Source: Roseateles depolymerans (GTDB lineage Bacteria > Pseudomonadota > Gammaproteobacteria > Burkholderiales > Burkholderiaceae_C). From it: a stretch of 64,000 nt of DNA. Of this stretch, positions 8,439 through 18,186 are shown piece by piece. Position 1 is the first letter of the stretch. The number at the start of each line of letters is the position of its first letter. The stretch covers positions 434,001 through 498,000 of the forward strand of contig NZ_QUMT01000003.1 of the NCBI RefSeq assembly GCF_003387155.1, given 5' to 3'. Both the position numbers and the translations under genes were made by a program. The notes under the pieces were generated by a model that was not told the DNA's origin, searched no databases, and was given only the letters and a program-made list of their open reading frames with translations.

Positions 8439-10793
8439 TCAAACCGCTGCACCTTCCACCGACCGCGCCTGATCCTGCGGGATCGGCGTGTCCTGCGGAC
8501 GCAGCGTCAGCACCACCGGAATCGACTTAGACGTGGGCGTACCCGCGCCGATCGACACGCTGGACAGCGGCACCAGGCTGTTGGTCTCCGGGAAGTAGCT
8601 GGCCAGGCAGCCGCGCGGAATGTCGTACTCGATGAGCACGAACTTCTCCGCACGACGTTCCTGCCCGTCGCTGAAGACGCTGGTGATGTCCACCCACTCG
8701 CCGGCCTTCATGCCGATGGCCTTGAGATCCTCCGGATGGATGAAGACCACCCGGCGATGACCCCAGACGCCGCGGTAGCGGTCGTCCATGCCGTAGATGG
8801 TGGTGTTGTACTGGTCGTGCGAGCGCACGGTGGCCAGGTTGAACACCACCGTCTTGTGCTCGCGCAGGCGCTCACGCGCCTGATGCACCGGCGTATCGGT
8901 GGGCAGTGCATACGGGATGAAGGTGGCCTTGCCGGTGGGCGTGGCCCAGACGCGCTCGCTGGCGGTGTTGCGCAGACGGAAACCGCCGGGCGTCTTGATC
9001 TTCTCGTTGAAGCCCTTGAAGTCGTCGAACACTTCCTCGATCTTGTCGCGGATGCGGCTGTAGTCCTCCACCAGCCACAGCCACGGCGTCTTGCTGTGCC
9101 TGAGCGTGGCGGCAGCCATGCGAGCGACGATCATCGGCTCGGACAGCAGATGCTCGGAGGCCGGCGCATTCATGCCACTGGAGATGTGCACCATGCTCAT
9201 CGAGTCCTCCACCGTGACGCCCTGCGGGCCGCCGGCCTGCATGTCGATCTCGGTGCGACCCAGGCAAGGCAGCACCAGCGCGTCCTTGCCGTGGATGGTG
9301 TGGCTGCGATTGAACTTGGTGGTGACATGCACCGTCAGGTCGGTGTTGCGCAGCGCCTTCCAGGTGGCCAGGGTGTCCGGCGTGGCCGAGGCGAAATTGC
9401 CGCCCAGGGCGATGAACACCTTGGCCTTGCCGTCCAGCATCGCCTGGATGGCCTCGACCGTTCCGTAGCCATGCGCACGCGGCGGCTCGAAGCCAAAGAC
9501 CTTGCCCAGGCGATCCAGGAAGGCCGGGGCCGGCTTCTCGTAGATGCCCATGGTGCGGTCGCCCTGCACATTGCTGTGACCGCGCACCGGGCAGGCGCCC
9601 GCGCCTTCGCGACCCAGGTTGCCGCGCAGCATCAGCAGCGCCGCAATGTGCTGGATGGTGGCCACCGAATGCTGATGCTGGGTGATGCCCATGCCCCAGC
9701 AGATGATCACGCGCTTGGCCTCGGCATACAGGTCGCCGGCTGCGCACAGTTGCTCCTGCGACAGGCCGGATTCGGCTTCCAGCGCTTCCCAGGTTTCAGC
9801 GCGGATGCTGTCGGCAAAGGCGTCAAAGCCGGCGGTGTGCTGCTCGATGAAGGCCACGTCCAGCACCCGCTCGCGGCCCTGGGCCACGGCGGCATCGTCC
9901 AGCTCCAGCACCCGCTTGCACAGGGCCTTCATCACGGCCATGTCGCCGCCGATGCGCAGCTGGAAGTAGTGCGAGGAAATCGGCGTGCTGCCCAGCGTCG
10001 CCATTTCCATCTTGTTCTGCGGGTCGGCAAAACGCTCCAGGCCGCGCTCGCGCAGCGGGTTGAAGCTGACGATCTTGCAGCCGCGCTTGGACGCTTCGCG
10101 CAGCTCACCCAGCATGCGGGGGTGATTGGTGCCGGGGTTCTGGCCGAAGACGAAGATGGCGTCGGCCTTCTCGAAGTCATGCAGCGTCACCGTGCCCTTG
10201 CCGATGCCGATGGTCGGCTTCAGGCCCTGGCCGCTGGGCTCATGGCACATGTTCGAGCAGTCGGGGAAGTTGTTGGTGCCGAACTCCCGCACGAACAGCT
10301 GGTAGAGGAAGGCCGCTTCATTGCTGGCCCGGCCCGACGTGTAGAACAGCGCTTCGTTGGGGTCGGCCAGCGCGTTCAGGCGCGCGGCGATCAGCGCGAA
10401 GGCCTCGTCCCAGGTGGTGCGCTGATAGGTGTCGGTGGCCGGGTCGTACTTCATGGGCTCGGTGATGCGGCCCATGTTTTCCAGGTCGTAGTCGGACTGC
10501 TCCGCGAGCCAGCTCACCGTGTGGGCGCTCAGCACCTCGGGCGTGGCGCGCTTGGCGGTGGCCTCGGCCGAAATCGCCTTGGCGCCGTTCTCGCAGAATT
10601 CAAACGTGGAGCGGTGGTCACGGTCCGGCCACGCGCAGCCCGGGCAGTCGAAGCCGTCCGGCTGGTTGGCCGACAGCAGCGTCTTGGCACCCTTCACCGC
10701 AATGCCCTGCTCCTGCAGATGCTTGGCGACGCTGCGCAGTGCGCCCCATCCACCGGCGGGGCCCTTGTAGAAGTGGATTTTTTGTTCGCTCAT
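8439..10793 (-). CDS. FdhF/YdeP family molybdopterin oxidoreductase
   Basis: 784 residues from the ATG at 10793 (MSEQKIHFYKGPAGGWGA), the usual N-terminus of this family. A longer frame would add 19 unlikely residues. Early Cys residues (FDCPGCAWPD and later EFCENGAK) probably bind an Fe-S cluster. The molybdopterin-binding alpha-subunit fold is shown by YTSGRASNEAAFLYQL, NNFPDCSNMCHEPSG, FVFGQNPGTNHPRML and a C-terminal MopB-like domain (NTTIYGMDDRYRGVWGHR). The Cys in SNMCHE occupies the region where formate dehydrogenases carry the metal-ligating Cys or Sec. The substrate is not proven. Adjacent FdhD and an OFA transporter favour formate. It is the second gene of the cassette, 198 bases after the transporter. 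Confidence 0.9.
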   Translation of the reverse strand: MSEQKIHFYKGPAGGWGALRSVAKHLQEQGIAVKGAKTLLSANQPDGFDCPGCAWPDRDHRSTFEFCENGAKAISAEATAKRATPEVLSAHTVSWLAEQSDYDLENMGRITEPMKYDPATDTYQRTTWDEAFALIAARLNALADPNEALFYTSGRASNEAAFLYQLFVREFGTNNFPDCSNMCHEPSGQGLKPTIGIGKGTVTLHDFEKADAIFVFGQNPGTNHPRMLGELREASKRGCKIVSFNPLRERGLERFADPQNKMEMATLGSTPISSHYFQLRIGGDMAVMKALCKRVLELDDAAVAQGRERVLDVAFIEQHTAGFDAFADSIRAETWEALEAESGLSQEQLCAAGDLYAEAKRVIICWGMGITQHQHSVATIQHIAALLMLRGNLGREGAGACPVRGHSNVQGDRTMGIYEKPAPAFLDRLGKVFGFEPPRAHGYGTVEAIQAMLDGKAKVFIALGGNFASATPDTLATWKALRNTDLTVHVTTKFNRSHTIHGKDALVLPCLGRTEIDMQAGGPQGVTVEDSMSMVHISSGMNAPASEHLLSEPMIVARMAAATLRHSKTPWLWLVEDYSRIRDKIEEVFDDFKGFNEKIKTPGGFRLRNTASERVWATPTGKATFIPYALPTDTPVHQARERLREHKTVVFNLATVRSHDQYNTTIYGMDDRYRGVWGHRRVVFIHPEDLKAIGMKAGEWVDITSVFSDGQERRAEKFVLIEYDIPRGCLASYFPETNSLVPLSSVSIGAGTPTSKSIPVVLTLRPQDTPIPQDQARSVEGAAV

Positions 10794-10991
10794 CCGGTCC
10801 TCGGCTCTGGCGTCAGTGACGTCGGAACCCTTCCCGCGGAAGGGCCTCAACGAAGCTCGCCCCGGGGCGCCGATGACAGGCGGCCGACGGGGCGAGGCTG
10901 AGAATAAGGGCGAACGCGCGGACGCGCTCGCCTGGGGTCATGCCCCGGGCCACGCTGCCAGGGTCACCCCCGGGCAGCGGGCGGTTCAAGG

Positions 10992-12662
10992 TCAGGCGAA
11001 CAGCTTGGCCACCGTCAGTGCCGTGCGGTAGATACCCCACGCCAGCGGAATGCCCACGGCCAGCCAGGCCAGGATCACCAGGAAGGCCGGGGTGGCCTTG
11101 CCGGTGCCGGGGCCGCTGCCCACTTCGTTGGCGGCGGCACGCTCGCTGGCCAGTTGCTTCTCGACCGCCAGTTCGGCATCGGTCATGAAGTGCTTGTCCG
11201 CCACCGGGCGCACCAGCAGGTTGGCGATCAGGCCGATGACCAGCAGTCCCACCAGGATGTACATCGTCTGGTTGTAGACCTGCTCACGCGGAATGCCCAG
11301 GCCCAGCTGGTAGTCGCGCATGAAGTTCACGACGATCGGGCCGAGGATGCCGGCGGTGGCCCAGGCAGTCAGCAGACGGCCGTGGATGGCGCCCACCATC
11401 TGGGTGCCGAACAGGTCGCCCAGGTAGGCCGGCACGGTGGCGAAACCGCCGCCGTACATCGACAGGATCACGCACACGGCGCCCACGAAGGCCAGCTTGT
11501 GGCCGGCAGCGGCGCTGCTCGGCAGGCTGGCGTACAGCAGGCCGCCCAGCACGAAGAAGATCGTGTAGGTCAGCTTGCGGCCCAGCTTGTCGGACAGGGT
11601 GGCCCAGAAGAAACGGCCACCGATGTTGAACAGGCTCAGCAGCGCGGCAAAACCGGCAGCGATGCCCGCGATGGCGGCCAGCTGGGTCTTGTCCAGTTCA
11701 CCGAACTTCGCGTCCACGCCGATCAGCGAGCCGCCGAAGATTTCCTGCAGCATCGGGCTGGCCATGCCGATCACGCCAATGCCGGCGCTCACGTTCATGC
11801 ACAACACGATCCAGACCAGCCAGAACTGGGGGATGCCCCAGACCTTCTTCACGTGCACGTGACGCTGGGTGACCATGGTGTTGCTGGCGGCAGCGGCGGG
11901 CGGCGTCCAGCCTTCCGGCTTCCAGCCCGACGGCGGCACGCGGTAGCCCAGGGCACCGGCGACCATGAAGGCGAAGTAGATCAGCGCCATGACCACGAAG
12001 GTCTGCATCACGCCCGGGTCGGTGGGCGTGGCGAAGTTCTTCATCAGTTCAACGGCCAGCGGGGAGCCGATCATCGCGCCGCCGCCGAAGCCCATGATGG
12101 CCATGCCGGTGGCCATGCCACGACGGTCCGGGAACCACTTGATCAGCGTGGACACGGGCGAGATGTAGCCCAGGCCCAGGCCGATGCCGCCGATCACGCC
12201 CGAGCCCAGGATCATCATCCAGAGCTGATGGGTGTGGATGCCCACGGCCGAGATCAGCATGCCGCCGCACCAGCAGACAGCGCTCACCAGACCGGCCTTG
12301 CGCGGACCGGCACGTTCCAGCCAACCGCCCCAGATGGCGGCCGAGCAACCCAGGAACACGAAGAACAGCGTGTACATCAGGCCCAGCGTGGTCACGGTCC
12401 AGTCGCACTGGGTGGTGAACAGCTGGTCGAAGAAGCTCACGTCCTTGCCGCAGGCGGCGCCGGTGCCGGCGGTCTGCATCAGCTTGGACAGCGGCAGCCA
12501 GAACACCGAGAAACCATAGGCCATCCCGATACACAGGTGAATGGCCAGCGCGCTGGGCGGTACCAGCCAGCGGTTAAAGCCGGGCGCAGCAATCGTGCGC
12601 TCCTTGCTCAGCCAGCTTGCGCTGCTGGGCGCGACGCTCGGGTCGGTCAGCACTGAAGACAT
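10992..12662 (-). CDS. OFA-family MFS transporter (oxalate/formate antiporter-like)
   Basis: 556 residues with about 12 hydrophobic helices. AGGAGG lies just upstream of the start. Landmarks are the N-terminal FNRWLVPPSALAIHLCIGM and YGFSVFWLPL of the OFA branch, GLGLGYISPVSTLIKWFPDRRGMATG, and RFFWATLSDKLGRKL between TM8 and TM9. The family includes OxlT and YhjX. An insertion of about 35 polar residues with two Cys (GTGAACGKD...TQCDW) lies between TM1 and TM2, as in many proteobacterial members. Placed directly before a formate dehydrogenase-like operon, it probably moves formate, oxalate or a related monocarboxylate. Co-transcription with the downstream genes is likely but not certain because of the gap. 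Confidence 0.88.
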   Translation of the reverse strand: MSSVLTDPSVAPSSASWLSKERTIAAPGFNRWLVPPSALAIHLCIGMAYGFSVFWLPLSKLMQTAGTGAACGKDVSFFDQLFTTQCDWTVTTLGLMYTLFFVFLGCSAAIWGGWLERAGPRKAGLVSAVCWCGGMLISAVGIHTHQLWMMILGSGVIGGIGLGLGYISPVSTLIKWFPDRRGMATGMAIMGFGGGAMIGSPLAVELMKNFATPTDPGVMQTFVVMALIYFAFMVAGALGYRVPPSGWKPEGWTPPAAAASNTMVTQRHVHVKKVWGIPQFWLVWIVLCMNVSAGIGVIGMASPMLQEIFGGSLIGVDAKFGELDKTQLAAIAGIAAGFAALLSLFNIGGRFFWATLSDKLGRKLTYTIFFVLGGLLYASLPSSAAAGHKLAFVGAVCVILSMYGGGFATVPAYLGDLFGTQMVGAIHGRLLTAWATAGILGPIVVNFMRDYQLGLGIPREQVYNQTMYILVGLLVIGLIANLLVRPVADKHFMTDAELAVEKQLASERAAANEVGSGPGTGKATPAFLVILAWLAVGIPLAWGIYRTALTVAKLFA

Positions 12663-13356
12663 GGGTCCTCCTGAAATGATGAATGGGCCCTCGGGCCTTT
12701 TCTTCGGTTACTACACCAGCGCGCGGACCCCTCCGTCCGCCGCCGGCCAGGGCGCGAATCCTGGCGTTAAAACGCCGCCAGGATGTACGTAAAACTCCGA
12801 CCTGACAGCAGTCGGAAGTCGCTTTCGTTAGGAACCGCTCACTCGTTACAACCCGTAAAGACTGAGAGGCTCTGCGCGAGACCGCACATATTGACGGCAA
12901 GGATTGACGAAACAGCACAACCCCACAACTTGTACGGGCGTATATAGCGTTCACGCGACAACTTGTGCACGTTTGCACGACTTCGTGCGGATGACGACTT
13001 GAATGTTCGTGCGAGTGCCGAATGCCCGTGGCGCGGGCCGCGCAGCCTTGGAGGTCGGTGAATGTGACGAATGCCGCACAGCGCTCGTCGGGGTTTTCTC
13101 GCAAAGGAAGCCTTAGCGCGAATCAGGGCATTCACGGGGCTAGGGAGGATGCCTATTGTTCTGAGGGCGGATGCTTTGGACGCCCCATGGGCCAGGCCGC
13201 GACTCGTTTCTGAACCCCTTTCTGTAACGGGCCTCTGCCGACAGCCGGTCTTCGTCATGCAGCCCGAACTCTGTGCGCAGACCCATGCCCGAATGGGATA
13301 AGACGATCCGGCCAAAGCTCGTCACGATGACGCAATCCTTGTTGTTGCGAAGTTCC
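12663..13356. other. Long intergenic region between divergent genes
   Basis: About 690 bases between the OFA transporter (minus) and the DUF1275 gene (plus). I see no convincing gene; the frames present have poor starts and Arg/Pro/Ala-rich translations. The part nearest the transporter holds its AGGAGG ribosome site and a short GGCCC/GGGCC dyad in the leader. The middle (about 12890-12990) is less GC-rich and carries repeated and inverted motifs listed separately. The segment could hold divergent promoters. Confidence 0.6.
12925..12988. promoter_or_regulatory. Cluster of direct and inverted repeats upstream of the OFA gene
   Basis: ACAACTTGTAC (12925-12935) and ACAACTTGTGC (12958-12968) are near-identical direct repeats 33 bases apart, about three helical turns. 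The second runs into two overlapping dyads: GTGCA/TGCAC (12965-12978) and GCACGA/TCGTGC (12975-12988). This density in a less GC-rich patch suggests a regulator-binding region. The regulator is unknown, and the site lies about 270 bases from the nearest start codon. Confidence 0.4.
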
Positions 13357-14067
13357 ATGAGCACTCCCCCGACCTCCGTCTTGCCCGCCTCCTCCGGCGC
13401 CGCCCCGCTGTCGTCCAACCAGGGCGCCACGTTGATGGCTGCCGTGGCCGGTTATGTCGACACCCTCGGCTTTGTCGCCCTATTCGGGCTGTTCACGGCG
13501 CATGTCACCGGCAACTTCGTGTTGATCGGCGCGGAATTGGCGCGCCCGGGCCATGGCGTGCTGCTCAAGCTGCTGGCATTTCCGGCCTTCATCCTGGCCG
13601 TCGCCGCATCGCGGGTGATTGCACTGGCGTGCGAGCGCCGTGGCTACAACGCGGTGCGTGCGCTGCTGAGCCTGCAGGCGCTTTTGTTGCTGGGTTTCAT
13701 GCTGGCCGGCCTGTGGGGACACCCCATCCGCGGGTCGGAACATCCGCTGGCCATTGCCGCCGGCTTGATGGGGGCCGCCGCCATGGGCCTGCAGAACGGC
13801 ATGGGGCGGCTGCTGCTGAGCAAGCTGACGCCGCACACCGTCATGACCGGCAATGTGACCCAACTGGTGCTTGATTTGACCGATTGCCTGATTGGCAAAG
13901 GCTCGCCGGAGCTGCGCAGCCGAATCCAGAAGATGCTGTGGCCCATTCTGGCATTCGGGGCCGGCGCCATTCTGGGCGCATTGGCCTTTGTGCAGATCGG
14001 ATGGCTGGCATTGGTGCCCGCATTGCTGGCGGTGGCATTCCTGGCGTGGCGCGGCATTGCCGCCTAG
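13357..14067 (+). CDS. DUF1275 (YoaK-like) membrane protein
   Basis: 236 residues from the ATG at 13357; an in-frame ATG ten codons earlier is also possible and neither has a strong ribosome site. The family pattern is clear: AAVAGYVDTLGFVALFGLFT followed by AHVTGNFVLIG near the N-terminus, AMGLQNGMGRLLLSKLTPHT and VMTGNVTQLVLDL in the middle, and a closing hydrophobic pair (WPILAFGAGAILGALAF, WLALVPALLAVAFLAW). Six membrane segments are expected. The function of DUF1275 proteins is not established. It appears monocistronic. Confidence 0.9.
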   Translation: MSTPPTSVLPASSGAAPLSSNQGATLMAAVAGYVDTLGFVALFGLFTAHVTGNFVLIGAELARPGHGVLLKLLAFPAFILAVAASRVIALACERRGYNAVRALLSLQALLLLGFMLAGLWGHPIRGSEHPLAIAAGLMGAAAMGLQNGMGRLLLSKLTPHTVMTGNVTQLVLDLTDCLIGKGSPELRSRIQKMLWPILAFGAGAILGALAFVQIGWLALVPALLAVAFLAWRGIAA

Positions 14068-14248
14068 TATGGAAGCTGGCGGTGGGGTCTTTGCGTTTCG
14101 CCGCCCGAACTGTATCGATCTGAAATCTTCCCTTTGTCCTACAAGCGCTAACGGCCTCAACTCACGCACAAACCCCTGCGCAAGGTCCACAGTTGTTCCT
14201 ACCCGATCCAGCGATCGGCTTAGCCAATCAAGCCTAAAGGAGAGACTG

Positions 14249-14641
14249 ATGAACCCGACCAAATCCCTTGTGACCGGTGCTGTCGCCCTGACCGCTTTTG
14301 CAAGCGTGCTGGGTCTGGCTTACGCGCAAGTCGAGAACCAGACCGACGCGACGCAGACCCAGACGATGCAGCAGCAACAGCCGGCCACCATGACCGACCC
14401 GTCTCAGCAGGCCGTGCCGGCCGAGCAGAGCATGGCCCAGTCGGCGGATCCGGCAGCCAGCAGCGCCAACCCGCAGCAGCAGACCTACAGCGAGTCGCAA
14501 TCGAACTCGGCCCCTGGCCAGCAGCAGATGCAAACCCAGGACAACACCTGGCAGAACCAGAATGCCGCTTCGCAGCAGGACCCGCTGCCCACCGAGCCCA
14601 CCTCGGCGGGTACTCCGGCCCCGCGCGCGGACCGCAACTAA
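14249..14641 (+). CDS. Gln-rich secreted protein, unknown function
   Basis: 130 residues with AAAGGAGAG ten bases upstream of the ATG. A clean Sec signal peptide (KSLVTGAVALTAFASVLGLA, cleavage after AYA) is followed by a low-complexity mature part very rich in Gln, Ser, Ala, Pro and Thr (for example TQTMQQQQPATM) with no Cys and no predicted fold. It is probably an intrinsically disordered periplasmic or surface protein. It precedes an L,D-transpeptidase-like gene by 47 bases and may share its transcript. Confidence 0.75.
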   Translation: MNPTKSLVTGAVALTAFASVLGLAYAQVENQTDATQTQTMQQQQPATMTDPSQQAVPAEQSMAQSADPAASSANPQQQTYSESQSNSAPGQQQMQTQDNTWQNQNAASQQDPLPTEPTSAGTPAPRADRN

Positions 14642-14688
14642 GGTCTGAGACAGGCCCACGTTCCCGGTTGTCAGCCTGAGGGGATGCC

Positions 14689-15561
14689 ATGCTGCGCGCA
14701 TCAAGCGGATATTCCAGCGGTGAAGACTCGCCCGGTGGCGATTCACCCCAGGAGCCCGGCACGCCGGTGAAGCCGACGTCCGAGTCCTTCCGCGAGCGCG
14801 CGGTGTGGGCCGCTCAGGGCCTGGCACTGGGATTGGTGGCAGCGGCCCTTGCATGGCCCGCCGCCACCTATGTCATGAAACAGGCCCGCGCCGTCCAGCA
14901 GCCCGATCCGGTGCCCCAAGAAAGCGCCCTGCGCGCCGCCGGCAACATTCCGCCCCGTCCCACCGTGGTGATGGGCGGCAAGGCGGACTTTGGCAAGGTC
15001 AAGGCCTCGGTGCAGGCCCGGCAACTCGCCAGTTGGGTGATGGCCGGTTACGACCATGGCGGACGTCCATTCGCCATTCTCGACAAGCGTCAGGCCCAGG
15101 TGTTTGTCTTTTATCCCGACGGCAAGCTCGCTGGCGCGACACCGGTGCTGCTGGGGTATGCGGCCGGTGATGACAGCGTGGCAGGCATCGGCTTGCGACC
15201 CATTGCCGAGGTGCGCCCCTCCGAGCGGACGACCGCTGCCGGTCGGTTTGTAGCCCAGCCGGGTCGCAACGCGCTGAATGAAGATGTGTTGTGGGTGGAC
15301 TATGAAGCCGCCGTGTCGATGCACCGCGTGCGGGTGACCAACCCCGCCGAGCGTCGACTGGAGCGACTGGCTTCCCCAACGCCGAAGGACAACCGCATCA
15401 GCTATGGCTGCATCAACATGCCGGTGAAGTTCTTCGAGAACCAGCTCTGGCCCATCATGGGCAAACGCGGCGGCATCGTCTACGTGCTGCCGGAGAAGAA
15501 GCCCATGGAGCAAGTGTTTGGCGAACAGATGAAGCGGGCCCAGGCGGGGATGCCGACCTGA
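14689..15561 (+). CDS. Membrane-anchored L,D-transpeptidase-like protein
   Basis: 290 residues. A cytoplasmic N-terminal stretch of ~38 residues precedes one membrane helix (about 41-62, QGLALGLVAAALAWPAATYV), leaving the rest outside. The region from ~110 resembles the YkuD fold: DKRQAQVFVFYPDGKLAGAT near its start and, toward the end, a His-containing SMHRVRV segment followed by NRISYGCINMPVKFFE. SYGC matches the SHGC active-site motif, with the nucleophilic Cys kept and the preceding His replaced by Tyr. Such enzymes make or edit 3-3 peptidoglycan cross-links or attach proteins to the wall. Activity is inferred; the altered motif makes it uncertain. Confidence 0.75.
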   Translation: MLRASSGYSSGEDSPGGDSPQEPGTPVKPTSESFRERAVWAAQGLALGLVAAALAWPAATYVMKQARAVQQPDPVPQESALRAAGNIPPRPTVVMGGKADFGKVKASVQARQLASWVMAGYDHGGRPFAILDKRQAQVFVFYPDGKLAGATPVLLGYAAGDDSVAGIGLRPIAEVRPSERTTAAGRFVAQPGRNALNEDVLWVDYEAAVSMHRVRVTNPAERRLERLASPTPKDNRISYGCINMPVKFFENQLWPIMGKRGGIVYVLPEKKPMEQVFGEQMKRAQAGMPT

Positions 15562-15729
15562 GGGTCGTGTGAGTCCCTCCTTCCGCGGGCATTGGGACTG
15601 AAATCGCGCCCGAGCGCCTGAGAATGCGCTGTGCGGGCGTATGCTTGTCCCGTTCCGAGCGTGCGCAGGGCTTAAACGCCCGTTGAACGCTCGTGCCCCG
15701 TGCCAATGATCGTTCAGCCCCTGCCCGCC

Positions 15730-16287
15730 ATGACTTCACGCACTGCCCTGCTCATCATCGACGTCCAGCACATGATGTGCAATGGACGCTATGCCTGCCA
15801 CGACATCGACAATGTCATTGGACGCCTGAATGGCTTGGCCGAAGAGGCCCGCGCCGCGGGGGTGCCAGTGATCTTTGTGCAGCATGAGGACGACGAAGAC
15901 GGTGGTCTTCAACACGGCACCGAAGCGTGGCAGCTCGACAGCCGCCTGGACGTGAAAGCCGGCGACCCGCGTATCCGCAAGACCTCCCCGGATTCATTCC
16001 ACCGCACCGACCTGGATGCGCTGCTGCGCATGCTGGGGATTCGGCATCTGGTGATCGGAGGGCTGCAGAGTGATTACTGCGTCGACACGACCGTGCGGCG
16101 TGCCCTGTCCTCCGGGTATGACGTGACGCTGGCGGCCGATGCGCACAGCACCATCGATGACGGTGAACTCACCGCCGCTCAGATCTCGGCGCACCACACG
16201 CGCATCCTGAGTCATCTCAACAGCTTTGGTCCTTCGATGGCCGCCGTGCCTGCGGCCAGTATCCGGTTTGCCCGTCAGCAAGGCTGA
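15730..16287 (+). CDS. Isochorismatase-family cysteine hydrolase
   Basis: 185 residues from the ATG at 15730; an earlier in-frame start would add ten residues. The catalytic triad is visible: Asp in ALLIIDVQ, Lys in RIRKTSPDSF, and the nucleophilic Cys in QSDYCVDTTVRRAL, preceded by the typical LVIGGL strand. The segment VTLAADAHST followed by the helical C-terminus is also standard. The length fits the small cytosolic hydrolases that act on amides such as nicotinamide or ureidoacrylate-like compounds. The substrate cannot be predicted. It stands alone. Confidence 0.88.
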   Translation: MTSRTALLIIDVQHMMCNGRYACHDIDNVIGRLNGLAEEARAAGVPVIFVQHEDDEDGGLQHGTEAWQLDSRLDVKAGDPRIRKTSPDSFHRTDLDALLRMLGIRHLVIGGLQSDYCVDTTVRRALSSGYDVTLAADAHSTIDDGELTAAQISAHHTRILSHLNSFGPSMAAVPAASIRFARQQG

Positions 16288-16321
16288 CGTCCGAGCGGCC
16301 GATGGATCAGCGATCCATGGC

Positions 16322-16552
16322 TCAACGAGCCCGCGAATGGTCCTGATGATTCACGGCTTCCGCCCACTCGTCCCAGGTCGATTCCGTCACTTCCAGTCCT
16401 TCGAGTGAAGGATGCTCGGCCTCGGCAGAGGTGCCGGCGGCGGAGACGCGGCGCTGCATCAACAGTTCCGTCTGGCGCAGGATGCGCTGCATCACCAGAC
16501 TGAACTGGTGGTGCTGATGCCCCATTGTGTGGGCGGCGAATCGATGTCGCAT
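16322..16552 (-). CDS. Small protein of unknown function (76 aa)
   Basis: The ATG at 16552 is preceded by GGGGAG at an eight-base distance, which decides the start over longer in-frame options. The product begins MRHRFAAHTMGHQHHQFSLV, continues with an amphipathic helix (MQRILRQTELLMQRRV), and ends in an acidic, Trp-containing tail (LEVTESTWDEWAEAV). No membrane segment and no Cys. I recognise no family. The frame is open for 72 further codons upstream with a hydrophobic start, so a longer, exported form cannot be excluded. Confidence 0.6.
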   Translation of the reverse strand: MRHRFAAHTMGHQHHQFSLVMQRILRQTELLMQRRVSAAGTSAEAEHPSLEGLEVTESTWDEWAEAVNHQDHSRAR

Positions 16553-16866
16553 GTCTTGATCTCCCCTCATGACGCCACTATCGGGCGGAGCCTTCGGACG
16601 TGCCATCCCACCATAGGGTGTACCCCGAGATCCGCCAGCGCAGGGTGACGGACGGTCGGCGGCGCCCCGTTGGACGGCGGACGAAGACGAATCGGCAGGC
16701 GGGATGCCTGCGAAAACAAGGAGATACAAGAAGATCTTGCCGGCCAACGGGGCAAGACAGAGGCGCATGACGAAGACGCCGGCAGCCTTCGGAAGCCGAC
16801 TCGGAACGCTCTAATGGGGGAATCGCGGACCTCCCCCCTACCGGGGAGATCGCCCTGGTGGCCGCG
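16553..16866. other. Intergenic region without recognised features
   Basis: About 310 bases between a 76-residue unknown and a 46-residue membrane protein, both on the minus strand. Apart from the ribosome site of the 76-residue gene at its left edge I see no gene, clear dyad or terminator. Confidence 0.5.
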
Positions 16867-17003
16867 TCAGATCACCTGACGCAGCAGCGCATACAGCGCC
16901 ACCACCGCTGAAATCAGGCAGAACACGGTCTTCATCGACCGGCTGCTGATGAACGCACCGATGGTGCTGGAGACCAGAATGGCGGCGAGCAGATAGTTGG
17001 TTT

Positions 17004-17007
<4 letters not shown>
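16867..17007 (-). CDS. 46-residue membrane protein coupled to the CDF gene
   Basis: This short frame starts with an ATG that shares ATGA with the CDF stop codon, so it is translationally coupled to the transporter. The product has two hydrophobic stretches (YLLAAILVSSTIGAFI at 5-20 and TVFCLISAVVALYALL at 27-42) separated by a basic turn (SSRSMK), which predicts a small hairpin membrane protein with a Cys in the second helix. The sharp stop after 46 codons and the coupling argue for a real gene. It may modulate the efflux protein, as small membrane proteins do for other pumps; that is inference. Confidence 0.72.
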
Positions 17008-18125
<1,118 letters not shown>

Positions 18126-18144
18126 GCGTCGGATCCTTTTCACA

Positions 18145-18159
18145 TACTCCCCCCCAGTA
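18145..18159. promoter_or_regulatory. RcnR/FrmR-type operator between the CDF and repressor genes
   Basis: TACTCCCCCCCAGTA lies 19 bases upstream of the CDF start and 27 bases upstream of the repressor start. It matches the known RcnR site (TACT, G/C tract with one free base, AGTA). The repressor can therefore shut off both divergent genes from one site and release it on binding Ni or Co. Confidence 0.9.
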
Positions 18160-18186
18160 TATTGGGCATGCTTAGAATGGCTGCCC

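Noticed and set aside
8088-10901. A 937-codon plus-strand frame opposite the FdhF-like and small genes
   Set aside because: It runs across several genes on the other strand, has the Arg/His/Gly-rich composition of an antisense shadow, and shows no family motif.
12839-13315. Minus-strand frame of 158 codons in the long intergenic gap
   Set aside because: No good ribosome site, atypical composition and no recognisable motif.
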